Source: Novosphingobium sp. UBA6272 (GTDB lineage: Bacteria; Pseudomonadota; Alphaproteobacteria; Sphingomonadales; Sphingomonadaceae). From it: 44,488 nt of DNA. The notes below the pieces were generated by a model, which saw nothing but the letters and a program-made list of their open reading frames with translations, did no database searches and was not told the origin of the DNA. Of the stretch, positions 1 to 6,990 are shown in pieces. Numbering within the stretch: position 1 is the stretch's first letter; each line of letters opens with the position of its first letter. Both the position numbers and the translations under genes were made by a program. The stretch covers positions 1 through 44,488 of the forward strand of contig NZ_DJUW01000024.1 of NCBI RefSeq assembly GCF_002440635.1, given 5' to 3'.

Positions 1-60
1 GCCGTCTGTCCGGGGCCTGTCGAGCGGGGATGGTCCCTGCTCCGAGACAGGAGCTCGAAC

Positions 61-225
61 ATGTCACTCACCATCGCACAGCGTCACGCCTGGAGCCTCG
101 CCCGCACCCTGATGGTCTGCATCACGCTGTTCCACGCCGGCAATGGCTACGCCGCCGTTCCCACGTCCGAATTCGATGGCGATGCCGACAGCATCGTTCG
201 CGAATATGACCCGTTCAATCCCTGA
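61..225 (+). CDS. Small putative exported peptide (54 aa)
   Basis: I do not recognise this family. The ATG is preceded by an AGGAG Shine-Dalgarno at about 50-54 with good spacing. The first 31 residues look like a signal peptide: a positively charged start, a hydrophobic run around residues 14-24, and an AGNGYAA region that could be cut. Only about 20 acidic and polar residues follow. It lies ahead of a small membrane-protein gene on the same strand. Reading continues open in the same frame after the stop as far as that next gene, so it could also be the 5' part of a decayed longer gene. The call rests on ribosome site and composition only. Confidence 0.4.
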   Translation: MSLTIAQRHAWSLARTLMVCITLFHAGNGYAAVPTSEFDGDADSIVREYDPFNP

Positions 226-369
226 CCGCGCCAATGCGATGATGGCGACTTGGCCGGATGCCCATCGGGTATTCCGGTCAATCGCCATTTCTGCTATATC
301 GTCCAGACACATTGCGCTGTGGTGGTGGTGGAGAGCGCGTCCCTTACCCTTGTCTTCAAGGAGGACGCC

Positions 370-774
370 ATGCTGATCGGCCTTGCCCTCGTTATCGTCG
401 CAGTGTTCCTGTGCTGCGCGCTGCTTTTCCGCCTCTCGGTCCATGCCCTTCCGCTGTTCGTGGCCTTCGCTGCGGCATCGGTCACGTACCGCGCCGACAA
501 TGGCATTGTGGCAGCATTGCTCGCTGCCGCCCTGGCGGCGGTCGCGACGATCGCGCTGGCGCAGATCGCACTCGGGCTGGCCCGTTCCGACCTCGCCCGG
601 GCGGCGATCGGACTGATCTTTGCTCTTCCTGCCGCGCTCGCCGGATACCATGCCGTGCATGGCATCGCGGTCGCGACAATGCCCGGCAGCTCGTTGCAGA
701 TCGGCGTGTCGCTGCTCGGTGCCGGCGCGATCGCCTCGGCCTCATGGGCGCAGTGGGACCGCACACCGCGCTGA
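370..774 (+). CDS. Small integral membrane protein (134 aa)
   Basis: The ATG at 370 sits 7 bases after an AAGGAGG sequence, which decides the start over an upstream in-frame TTG at 250. The protein is almost entirely hydrophobic. Likely membrane segments are near residues 2-20, 26-38, 46-70, 77-95 and 108-125, with short charged loops (RADN, RSDLAR) and a polar tail ending in WDRTPR. No enzyme motif is visible. It lies at the left of the transfer region and ends 16 bases before a GC-rich hairpin that could terminate transcription. I infer an accessory membrane protein of the element. Its function is unknown. Confidence 0.6.
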   Translation: MLIGLALVIVAVFLCCALLFRLSVHALPLFVAFAAASVTYRADNGIVAALLAAALAAVATIALAQIALGLARSDLARAAIGLIFALPAALAGYHAVHGIAVATMPGSSLQIGVSLLGAGAIASASWAQWDRTPR

Positions 775-1383
775 CCAGCGTTTCGGCTAAGCCCCGCCCG
801 GCGGCTGCCGGACGGGGCAGCCCAGTCAGTCTCAGCCGAGACAGGGCGCACAGGATCGGGGTGGCTCTGTCCCATCCGGGTCAGTTGGACCGAAAGGGCG
901 ATGGCCGGATCCTGCATGCCGGATAGAGCCGGGCCAGTTCGAAGCGGGTTGGGCTGAACGATGGCGCGCAATTCCGGACGACGAACGACGAGCGGTATTC
1001 CAATAGCGCAATTCGGGTGTGCGGCAGCCTTGCTACGGGCACGCTTGGAGAGTGGATTCCTGCCCTCATTCATCGCCAGTGTGTGAGTTCCGTAAAGGGG
1101 CCATGGCCTTCCAGCTCAAGTGCGACCCGAGCCCAATGCGTCCTCTTCAATGGCTCTGGTTGGCAGGGGATGGCTTCGCCGCTTGATCCCTTGCTGCAAT
1201 GGCGTCTGCGGCAACTTTCTTCCCCTGGGTCTGTGACCCATTCCTCGCGAGGCAAGAAAGCCGCCTTGCCGCCATCCTCCACTCACGTTCCGGCCGTCCC
1301 GGTGCAGCAGGCCAAGCCCCTGCCTTCAACCAGCCATCGAGGCCGCGATGGGCGCGGGTTCGACCAACTTGAAGGAATTGATC
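775..1383. other. About 600 bp without a convincing gene
   Basis: Apart from the hairpin at 791-818, I see no reading frame here with protein-like composition on either strand. The long minus-strand frames are GC-driven shadows. There is a small perfect inverted repeat, TGGGTC-TGT-GACCCA, at 1226-1240. The stretch probably holds the promoter and leader of the DUF736 gene that starts at 1384. It could also hold a degraded gene that I cannot identify. Confidence 0.4.
791..818 (+). terminator. GC-rich hairpin after the membrane-protein gene
   Basis: Twelve-base arms (GCCCCGCCCGGC and GCCGGACGGGGC, one mismatch) flank a 4-base loop. It starts 16 bases after the stop codon at 774. No strong T run follows, so it may be an attenuator or mRNA stabiliser and not a classical terminator. 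The arms nearly match the hairpin at 1717-1744. Confidence 0.5.
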
Positions 1384-1704
1384 ATGGCTAACATCGGAAC
1401 TTTCACCAAGGCCGGCAACGAATACAAGGGCGAGATCGTCACCATGTCGGTGCAGCAGAAGAACGTCCGCATCGTCCCCGAAGACAGCGACAACGAGAAC
1501 GCACCGTCGCACCGGGTCTTCGTCGGCCGCGCAGAAATCGGCGCCGCCTGGACCAAGCGTTCGAACGAAGGCCGCGACTATCTCTCGGTCAAGCTCGACG
1601 ATCCCAGCTTCACCGCCCCGATCTTCGCCAACCTGTTCGACGACGAAGACGGCAAGAGCTTCAACCTGATCTGGTCGCGCGCCCGCCGCACCAACGGCGA
1701 CTGA
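1384..1704 (+). CDS. DUF736 family protein (106 aa)
   Basis: This is a DUF736 protein, a family found almost only in conjugative elements of alphaproteobacteria and of unknown function. It begins MANIGTF and has the family's signature blocks: DSDNENAPSHRVF (about residues 42-54), GAAWTKRS, the YLSVKLDDPSF stretch and a C-terminal FNLIWSR. The start at 1384 gives the normal family N-terminus and has an AAGGAA ribosome site. An in-frame ATG at 1348 would add 12 unlike residues. A second DUF736 gene lies at 5956-6285. A GC-rich hairpin follows the stop directly. Confidence 0.9.
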   Translation: MANIGTFTKAGNEYKGEIVTMSVQQKNVRIVPEDSDNENAPSHRVFVGRAEIGAAWTKRSNEGRDYLSVKLDDPSFTAPIFANLFDDEDGKSFNLIWSRARRTNGD

Positions 1705-1716
1705 CCGGCCAAACAG

Positions 1717-1744
1717 GCCCCGCCCGGCAACCGCCGGGCGGGGC
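1717..1744 (+). terminator. Perfect GC-rich hairpin after DUF736
   Basis: Twelve-base perfect arms (GCCCCGCCCGGC and GCCGGGCGGGGC) with a 4-base AACC loop lie 12 bases after the DUF736 stop. Only TT follows, so the T tract is weak. It sits between the end of DUF736 and the end of the convergent XRE gene and probably insulates the two transcripts. Confidence 0.6.
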
Positions 1745-1754
1745 TTCACCGTGT

Positions 1755-1982
1755 TCATTCCCCAGCGCTGTGTGGCGGATCGGCGAGAAGATCGGCAGGA
1801 TTGACATGGAGGGCCTGAGCCGTCTCGTGGATCGAAAGCAGCGTAGCGTTTTGCCCGCCGCGCTCGATCATGCTGACATAGGCTCGGTCGACGCCCATCC
1901 TTTCCGCCACCGCTTCCTGGCTCAGACCAGCAGCCAGACGAAAATGGCGCACATTCGCGCCGAACAATTTACGGATATCCAT
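1755..1982 (-). CDS. qseC: QseC-like XRE regulator of ICE transfer (75 aa)
   Basis: A compact XRE-type helix-turn-helix protein that is nearly all DNA-binding domain. FRLAAGLSQEAVAERMGVDRAYVSMIERG (residues about 14-42) forms the helix-turn-helix, and NATLLSIHETAQALHV closes the five-helix fold. It is transcribed away from a DUF2285-only gene at 2204. A palindromic operator-like region overlaps its promoter. In ICEMlSym of Mesorhizobium, a small XRE protein named QseC is divergent from the DUF2285 antiactivator QseM and binds operators between them. The arrangement here is the same. The name follows that ICE protein, not the enterobacterial sensor kinase of the same symbol. Assignment by context is my inference. 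Confidence 0.75.
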   Translation of the reverse strand: MDIRKLFGANVRHFRLAAGLSQEAVAERMGVDRAYVSMIERGGQNATLLSIHETAQALHVNPADLLADPPHSAGE

Positions 1983-2003
1983 CCATAGCTTAGAAACTGG
2001 TCG

Positions 2004-2032
2004 CGTATCTTCGTGCTACGTATTATAATACG
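2004..2032. promoter_or_regulatory. Palindromic operator/promoter between qseC- and qseM-like genes
   Basis: CGTATTATAATACG at 2019-2032 is a perfect 14-bp palindrome and contains a TATAAT -10 hexamer on both strands. A second, wider CGTA...TACG pair lies at 2004-2020 and shares bases with it. The two overlapping palindromes lie 22-50 bp before the XRE start. They are natural candidates for tandem binding sites through which the XRE protein switches the two divergent genes. Confidence 0.6.
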
Positions 2033-2127
2033 CGCCATGCCCTTGCCTGATATGTCATTGGTTCTTTTGACGCAGCCATCGGTTATACCCGGATGGGGCA
2101 TCAGCCCTCCCGTGCTGGGCATAAGCA

Positions 2128-2156
2128 AGGATTTCGCCAAAACGGAGGGAAATCCT
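2128..2156. repeat. Inverted repeat in the qseM-like leader
   Basis: AGGATTTC (2128-2135) and GAAATCCT (2149-2156) form an 8-bp perfect inverted repeat with a 13-base loop, 48 bases before the DUF2285 start. It could fold in the mRNA leader or bind a regulator. No known motif is recognised. Confidence 0.35.
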
Positions 2157-2203
2157 GTTACACCTTGCCCCATGCAATTCGAGTCGAAGCAAAGGCTCGG
2201 CCC

Positions 2204-2470
2204 ATGATGACACCGCCATTCGAGGACCACGCGCCAGCCGATGATCGCATCACGGCGTATGACGAACGTCATTTTGTCACGTATTTACGGTTACTTGACG
2301 CTGCCGACCAAGGGGCTGACTGGCGTGAAGTCGCCTCGATCATATTCGGCCTGGATGCAGAAGAAGATGCGGAGCACGCCCGATTGGTCCACGATAGCCA
2401 TTTGAAGCGCGCACGCTGGATGACCGAACAAGGCTACCGTCAACTGCTCGAAAAATCACGTAATCAGTGA
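2204..2470 (+). CDS. qseM: QseM-like DUF2285 antiactivator (88 aa)
   Basis: A stand-alone DUF2285 protein. DUF2285 is a helix-turn-helix variant domain. The domain covers about residues 22-86: YLRLLDAADQGADWREVASII, then KRARWMTEQGYRQLL near the end. In ICEMlSym a DUF2285-only protein, QseM, binds and blocks the activators TraR and FseA, keeping the element integrated. Here it lies between a divergent XRE gene and the DUF6499/DUF2285 gene, as there. Start choice: ATG at 2204 or the adjacent ATG at 2207. The in-frame upstream part from 2093 is unlike the family. No LuxR/TraR gene is visible in the window, so the quorum-sensing input is unconfirmed. Confidence 0.75.
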   Translation: MMTPPFEDHAPADDRITAYDERHFVTYLRLLDAADQGADWREVASIIFGLDAEEDAEHARLVHDSHLKRARWMTEQGYRQLLEKSRNQ

Positions 2471-2624
2471 CTTGCGCAACAACCGTCCGCGATTTCGCGT
2501 AGTTCATTGCATTGCTTTACTGCGGCAACGCGCACAATCATCCCCGAACTTGGTTACTTGCTCCATATCCTTACCGAACAAAGACTTGAGGCTTGGCCTG
2601 TTAGCCTGTGCTTTGCGGGGTCTT

Positions 2625-3396
2625 ATGTCCACGGGTATTTCCTGGCGGTCACCAGCGACCGCAGATCAGTACCGAGACCATGACTATGCGGATTTTGCGC
2701 AGGAGTTCCTGCAACGCAATGCAGCCTATCGCCGCGATTTTGCCGAGACACAGGACAGAATTGCCGGGGATCCCGCCACTGCTCCAGTCGAAGAGGAGGG
2801 TCTGGCCGGGCGGTGGGGGCTGAGCTTTCCCCATTGCTCCGGACGCCGACCCGCGCGCCTGTCCGGCGCTGTGGTCGCCGAAAGCCGCACCCGACGTGGT
2901 CGTGGTCGAGACAGCAGACATAGCCGCGATCCCGCTTCCGCCTGGCTTTGAGGCGCTCGCCGACCATCGAGAACGGAACGAACACCATCTGGTCGCGGCA
3001 AGGGGCGCGGCACGGCTGCGCCTGTGCCTGCGCGCCGCGCCGCCACGCTGCCCTGACTGTCTGGTGATCCTGCGCGATCAATGTGCAATTGTCCGGCTCG
3101 CTGCTGCTGCCCGATTCGAGAGGGTTACGTGCGGGCTTCGCATTGGCCAGGATAGGGCGGCCTCGCCGTCCGCCTATCGGCGGTCCCGGCTTGTTCAACT
3201 GCTTTCGATCCACGATGCGCTTGATGCCGGCGCGGATCAACGCGACATCGCCTTCGGCCTCGTCTTCCCGCGCCACCGCCCTCTGATCGGCGCGACCTGG
3301 AAAGGATCGGGCGAGCGGCGACACACGCTCCGGCTCATCGCCGATGCGCGCCGCCTGGTAACTGGTGGGTATCGCAAGCTCCTCCGACACGACTAA
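2625..3396 (+). CDS. fseA: FseA-like DUF6499-DUF2285 excision activator, joined by +1 frameshift
   Basis: Two overlapping frames together give one expected protein. The first frame (2625-2951) holds the DUF6499 domain, with WRSPATADQY and EFLQRNAAYRRDF near residues 7-38, and reads well up to WGLSFP. The second frame, open from 2824 to 3396, continues with ALWSPKAAPDVVVV and ends in a DUF2285 domain (residues RLVQLLSIHDAL to VTGGYRKLL). Joining them needs a +1 shift between 2821 (last stop of the second frame) and 2951. The conserved text changes frame at CCC-C, 2829-2832. In ICEMlSym the homologous FseA is made by +1 programmed frameshifting and switches on rdfS. The same is inferred here. 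A disabling mutation or sequencing error is the alternative. Confidence 0.75.
2826..2834 (+). promoter_or_regulatory. Candidate +1 ribosomal frameshift site (TTT CCC C)
   Basis: In the first frame the codons are CTG AGC TTT CCC CAT. Slippage of the proline tRNA by one base on CCC-C moves reading to ATT GCT CCG, the frame that carries the DUF2285 half. Runs of four C at a proline codon are a classic +1-prone sequence. The conserved protein text on each side meets exactly here. Confidence 0.55.
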
Positions 3397-3531
3397 CGAC
3401 GGCCAACCACTGGGGTGACAATCTTCACCCCGCGCATTCTGTCACTCCCTCCGAGCCTCGCGTCTTCGCCATTGCTGCCTGCGACCAGCGGCAACCCGCC
3501 GCTGTCACCGAGCAGCAGCGAAAGGCCACCC

Positions 3532-3804
3532 ATGGAAGCCAGACCCACACCCGTCGTCGCCAGATATTTGCGGACGCCCGATGCCGCCGTCCATGTCGGG
3601 CTGTCCGCCCGGACACTGGAAAAGCACCGCTGCTTCGGAACGGGCCCGGTCTATCGCAAGCTTGGTGGCCGGATCGTCTACTCGATTGAAGACCTTGACG
3701 CCTGGGCCGAACTCGGCCTGCGCCGTTCGACCAGCGATCCCGGCAAAGGCGTGGTCCATCCCGCCAAGCGGCTCGACGGCTATACGCCGCCGGTGCGTCG
3801 CTGA
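3532..3804 (+). CDS. rdfS: RdfS-like AlpA/MerR-type excisionase (90 aa)
   Basis: A small winged-helix protein of the AlpA/HTH_17 type. YLRTPDAAVHVGLSARTLEKHR (about residues 12-33) is the helix-turn-helix, followed by the wing VYRKLGGRIVYSIEDLDAW. In ICEMlSym the recombination directionality factor RdfS is of this type, is activated by FseA, and lies upstream of traF and the mobilisation genes. Position, size and order agree here. ATG at 3532 has an AAAGG ribosome site and gives the usual family length, while the longer frame from 3415 adds low-complexity sequence. It would direct the (unseen) integrase towards excision. A general transcriptional role cannot be excluded. Confidence 0.7.
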   Translation: MEARPTPVVARYLRTPDAAVHVGLSARTLEKHRCFGTGPVYRKLGGRIVYSIEDLDAWAELGLRRSTSDPGKGVVHPAKRLDGYTPPVRR

Positions 3805-3812
3805 GGCGGACC

Positions 3813-4691
3813 ATGCCGCGCCTATCCCACTTCCCGGCTGAGAGCCGCCAGCTCGACCTGTTCGTCAGCGCAGGCGGCGATATCGCTGCGCGCGACGCGC
3901 AGGATCTGATGGCCTGGCCGTTTTTCAGTTTGGCCAAGACCAAGCGGGTGCGGCCGATCGACTTCCGGATGGGTGAGACCTCGATTTTGGTCGAAGCGAC
4001 CGCCGAGCACGGCATGGCGACCATCTGGGACGCCGACGTGCTCATCTGGGTCGCGAGCCAGATCGTCGAAGCGCGTGATGCGGGCCGCGCGACCTCGCGG
4101 CTGATCGCCGCCACGCCGCACGAAATCCTCGCTTTCACCCGGCGCGGCACCGGCAAGGCGAGCTACGAGCGACTGAAGGCCGGGCTCGACCGACTGCAAT
4201 CGACGACGATCGCGACCTCGATCCGTCAGCGCCATGCGCGGCGGCGGCACCGCTTCAGCTGGATCAACGAATGGAAGGAGCGCCTCGATCGCTCAGGCCG
4301 AGCGACGGGTATCGAGATGATCATTCCCGACTGGTTCTATGAGGGTGTGCTAGACCAGGCGCTCGTCCTGACCATCGACCCGGCCTACTTCGCGCTGACC
4401 GGGGGGCTCGAACGCTGGCTCTACCGCCTCGTCCGCAAACATGGCGGCAAGCAGAAGGGTGGCTGGAGCTTCGACTTCCAGCACCTGCATATGAAGTCCG
4501 GCGCGCTATCGCCGCCCAAGCGATTTGCCTTCGAGCTGCGCGACATTGTCCGCCGTCAGGCGCTTCCTGGATATGCCCTCAGCCTTGAGCATGCGCTCGG
4601 ACGCGAGCGGCTGAACTTTGTCTCGATCCCTCTCGATCCCTTCGACGCCGCGATGCGCCGCGTCGGCCTTCAGCCTGTGGATATGTCGTGA
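3813..4691 (+). CDS. repA: Replication initiator protein A family (RepA, 292 aa)
   Basis: A member of the replication initiator protein A (RPA) family common on alphaproteobacterial plasmids and ICEs. Recognisable blocks are LMAWPFFSLAKTKRVRPIDF (about residues 32-51), DADVLIWVASQIVEA, the GKASYERLKAGLDRLQSTTI winged-helix stretch near residue 112, and LERWLYRLVRKHGG. The start has GAGG six bases upstream. The gene ends immediately before three 16-bp iteron-like repeats, as expected for an initiator and its origin. It implies that the excised element may replicate as a plasmid-like circle. That role is inference from family and context. Confidence 0.85.
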   Translation: MPRLSHFPAESRQLDLFVSAGGDIAARDAQDLMAWPFFSLAKTKRVRPIDFRMGETSILVEATAEHGMATIWDADVLIWVASQIVEARDAGRATSRLIAATPHEILAFTRRGTGKASYERLKAGLDRLQSTTIATSIRQRHARRRHRFSWINEWKERLDRSGRATGIEMIIPDWFYEGVLDQALVLTIDPAYFALTGGLERWLYRLVRKHGGKQKGGWSFDFQHLHMKSGALSPPKRFAFELRDIVRRQALPGYALSLEHALGRERLNFVSIPLDPFDAAMRRVGLQPVDMS

Positions 4692-4698
4692 TGTCGTT

Positions 4699-4761
4699 CG
4701 GACTATCAGGAACCGCCGGACTCGGACGATCAGGAACCCAAAGTTCGGACTATCGGGAACC
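4699..4761. repeat. Three iterons: candidate replication origin
   Basis: Three 16-bp direct repeats, CGGACTATCAGGAACC (4699-4714), CGGACGATCAGGAACC (4723-4738) and CGGACTATCGGGAACC (4746-4761), differ at one base each from the first and are spaced 24 and 23 bp apart, about two helical turns. They directly follow repA. This is the standard look of iterons bound by a replication initiator. Confidence 0.75.
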
Positions 4762-4820
4762 GAAATGGCCCGCAAACCCGCAGAAATCTGCGCCAGTTTG
4801 CGCCCTTAACTTAGCTAACA

Positions 4821-4839
4821 AAGAATCCTTCGGATTCTT
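4821..4839. repeat. Hairpin beside the iterons
   Basis: AAGAATCC and GGATTCTT are perfect 8-bp arms with a 3-base loop, flanked on both sides by GCTAAC. It lies 60 bp after the last iteron in a locally AT-richer patch. It could be part of the origin or a weak terminator for repA. There is no T run. Confidence 0.4.
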
Positions 4840-4903
4840 GCTAACGGACGAGCGCCTGTGGGCGGACGGTGCAGTGCCGCCCTCTCGGCCTGCCGAAACG
4901 AGG

Positions 4904-5377
4904 GTGAACGATGGCCCTGATCTGACCCACGTCACGCTGTTCTGGCGCGAAGGCAAACACGAGGACTGGCTCAAGTTCGGCAAGCCAATGGCGACCCGGA
5001 TCGTCAGCCGCAGTGAGCGGATCGAGAGCTATGCGCCCGGCGAGGTGTTCGCCCTCGTGCGCTGGGCCAGCAATGACTATGGCACCATCCGCTCGTCGCT
5101 CGCCATCGTGCGGGCTGTCGCGCCGGGCGAGCCTGTAACGCCTGTCGCCCAAGTCGATCCAGGCGGCGAGGTGCTGCTAGCCGTGCATGGCTGGCCCAAG
5201 GTCGCGCAGGTCTTCCGCTTGATCGATGCAATAGAAGCATCTGGCATCGACCCGTGCGAAGTTGCGCCCGATCATTGGCAGCACATGCACAACCGGATGG
5301 CCGCGCGCGAAGTGCCGCGCGACTATTCGCCGACGCGGCACCGCGCCTGGCTTCAGCGCAGGGTGCTGCTGTCATGA
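4904..5377 (+). CDS. DUF2840 domain protein (157 aa)
   Basis: A DUF2840 protein, a family of unknown function restricted to conjugative elements of this type. Signature blocks are THVTLFWREGKHEDWLKFG (early), FALVRWASNDYG, SLAIVRAVAPGE, a GWPKVAQVFRLIDAIEA stretch and a C-terminal APDHWQHMHNRM followed by RHRAWLQRR. The frame is open back to 4688, but that part encodes the iterons and hairpin. I therefore prefer the GTG at 4904, which gives the family N-terminus. Its ribosome site is poor (AGG lies too close), so the start is uncertain. The stop overlaps the traF start in ATGA, which suggests translational coupling. Confidence 0.85.
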   Translation: MNDGPDLTHVTLFWREGKHEDWLKFGKPMATRIVSRSERIESYAPGEVFALVRWASNDYGTIRSSLAIVRAVAPGEPVTPVAQVDPGGEVLLAVHGWPKVAQVFRLIDAIEASGIDPCEVAPDHWQHMHNRMAAREVPRDYSPTRHRAWLQRRVLLS

Positions 5378-5952
5378 TCCGGCGGCGTTTCCTCCTCGCT
5401 GGTGCGGTGGTCGCTGCCACACTGGCGACGCTCGTGGTGCCGGTCTCGCGCTACGCGGTGTGGAACGCGACCGCCTCGGTCCCGACCGGGCTTTACGCGA
5501 TCCGCGGCAAGGCCAGCCTCCATGTCGGCGAACGCGTCGCCATCGAGCCGTCGCCCACATTGCGCGCGCTGCTCTCCGAGCGGGGTTATCTCCCGACCGG
5601 CGTACCGCTGATCAAGCGCATTGCCGCCGTCAGCGGCCAGCGCGTCTGCCGTTTCGGTCACGGCGTGACCATCGACGGCGCTTTTGTCGGCGTGGCGCGG
5701 TCGCGCGATCGGCTCGGTCGCCCGCTTCCCGCCTGGTTCGGCTGCCGAACGCTGCGCTCCGGCGAGCTGTTCGTAATGAACCCGGCCGCACCCGTCAGCT
5801 TCGACGGGCGCTACTTCGGCGAACTGCGCGTGGCCGATGTGATCGGCCGCGCCATGCCCGTCTGGACCGATGAAGCGGGCGACGGCGACCATGTCTGGTT
5901 TGCCGATCCCCGCTCCGACCTGCCCCCAAGTTCACCAACCGAAGGAGACTGA
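5374..5952 (+). CDS. traF: TraF, S26-family conjugal signal peptidase (192 aa)
   Basis: A serine protease of the S26 signal-peptidase family, TraF branch. In IncP plasmids TraF matures and cyclises the TrbC pilin. A basic start and one membrane helix (residues about 6-24) are followed by the SVPTGLY motif with the catalytic serine at residue 35, and by VPLIKRI with the general-base lysine at about residue 81. Length is typical. The start ATG overlaps the DUF2840 stop. The likely substrate, TrbC, is encoded at 27406-27738. Both catalytic residues are present, so the enzyme should be active at the periplasmic face of the inner membrane. Confidence 0.92.
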   Translation: MIRRRFLLAGAVVAATLATLVVPVSRYAVWNATASVPTGLYAIRGKASLHVGERVAIEPSPTLRALLSERGYLPTGVPLIKRIAAVSGQRVCRFGHGVTIDGAFVGVARSRDRLGRPLPAWFGCRTLRSGELFVMNPAAPVSFDGRYFGELRVADVIGRAMPVWTDEAGDGDHVWFADPRSDLPPSSPTEGD

Positions 5953-5955
5953 CCC

Positions 5956-6285
5956 ATGCGTATCGGAACATTCACTGCCGCCGATGGCGGCCATGCCGGA
6001 CATCTCAAAACGCTGACACTCGACATCGACCTGGTCCTCGTCCCGACTGAAAGCTCGGACAGCGAGAACGCACCGGACTTCCGGGTGATTGCCGGAACGG
6101 GCGACCAAGCGCGCGAAGTCGGTGCAGGCTGGAAGCATGTCGGCGAGAAGGCCGGTGACTATGTCGCGATCCAGATCGACGATCCGACGTTCGTCCAGCC
6201 GCTGCGCGCCAACCTGTTCCAGGGCGATGGTAACAGCCACGTTCTGGTCTGGTCGCGTCCGACCAAGCGCGAAGCGGCGGGCTGA
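5956..6285 (+). CDS. Second DUF736 family protein (109 aa)
   Basis: A paralogue of the gene at 1384-1704. It begins MRIGTFT and keeps the family blocks SDSENAPDFRVI, YVAIQIDDPTF and HVLVWSR. It is more diverged, with a GGHAGHLKTLTLDIDL insert after the start. It is tucked between traF (3-base gap) and the transglycosylase gene (3-base gap), so it is clearly part of the mobilisation operon. Function is unknown for the family. Confidence 0.9.
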   Translation: MRIGTFTAADGGHAGHLKTLTLDIDLVLVPTESSDSENAPDFRVIAGTGDQAREVGAGWKHVGEKAGDYVAIQIDDPTFVQPLRANLFQGDGNSHVLVWSRPTKREAAG

Positions 6286-6288
6286 GCC

Positions 6289-6990
6289 ATGCGCGTGACT
6301 GCTCCGCTCGCCTTCCTCGTCACGGCACTCTGCCTGTTCGGTCACGCCCCTGCCTTCGGGCAGGCCGCTGCCGAACAGGCGCAGCCGCGCACCATCGCCA
6401 TCGCCGATCATGTGACCGAGGCCTCGCAGCGCTTCGGCCTGCCCGAGAGCTGGATCTACGCCGTGATGCGCACCGAAAGCGCGGGCCGGATCGGTGCGGT
6501 GTCTTCTGCGGGCGCGATGGGCCTGATGCAGCTGATGCCCGGAACCTGGGCGCGGCAACGCGCCCGGCTCGGGCTCGGCAGCGATCCCTTCGATCCGCGC
6601 GACAACATCATGGCGGGCACCTCCTACCTGCGCGAAATGTATGACAGCTATGGCACAACCGGCATGCTTGCCGCCTACAATGCCGGACCGGGCCGATATG
6701 AAGATTGGCGCGATCGAGGCAGGCCGCTCCCCGTCGAGACCCGCGCCTATGTTGCCAAGATCGCACCCCAGCTGCAGGTCGGCAGCGCGGCGACCGTGAT
6801 CACCAGCGCAGCGGCAGTGCAGCCGGTGCGCCTGTCCTGGACGCAAAGTCAGCTGTTCGCCGCGCGTTCGGACAGCAATGACGGCGCATCCGGCAGCTAC
6901 GCCGCCGCCGCGCCGCCGCGCCCTCTCGAAGCTCCAACTGCCCCGCTGGGCGGACTCTTCGCGCCCATTTCGGGGAGTGGATCGCAGTGA
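6289..6990 (+). CDS. Lytic transglycosylase, VirB1-like (233 aa)
   Basis: A goose-lysozyme-fold (SLT) peptidoglycan lyase that opens the cell wall for the transfer channel. Signal peptide at residues 1-24 (cut near AFG-Q). The SLT domain spans about residues 36-150: SWIYAVMRTESAGR holds the catalytic glutamate at 63, then AGAMGLMQLMPGT and AYNAGPGR (129-136). An alanine- and proline-rich tail follows. Its position ahead of the relaxase fits a VirB1 function for the Trb apparatus. All family motifs are intact. Confidence 0.92.
   Translation: MRVTAPLAFLVTALCLFGHAPAFGQAAAEQAQPRTIAIADHVTEASQRFGLPESWIYAVMRTESAGRIGAVSSAGAMGLMQLMPGTWARQRARLGLGSDPFDPRDNIMAGTSYLREMYDSYGTTGMLAAYNAGPGRYEDWRDRGRPLPVETRAYVAKIAPQLQVGSAATVITSAAAVQPVRLSWTQSQLFAARSDSNDGASGSYAAAAPPRPLEAPTAPLGGLFAPISGSGSQ

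Noticed and set aside
294..1073. Long minus-strand frame (259 codons) over the membrane-protein gene
   Set aside because: It is antisense to a gene with a strong ribosome site, and its translation is Arg/Ala/Ser-rich as expected for the opposite strand of GC-rich coding DNA.
2472..2624. Longer N-terminus for the DUF6499 protein starting at 2472
   Set aside because: The extra 51 residues do not resemble the family. The domain starts properly with the ATG at 2625.
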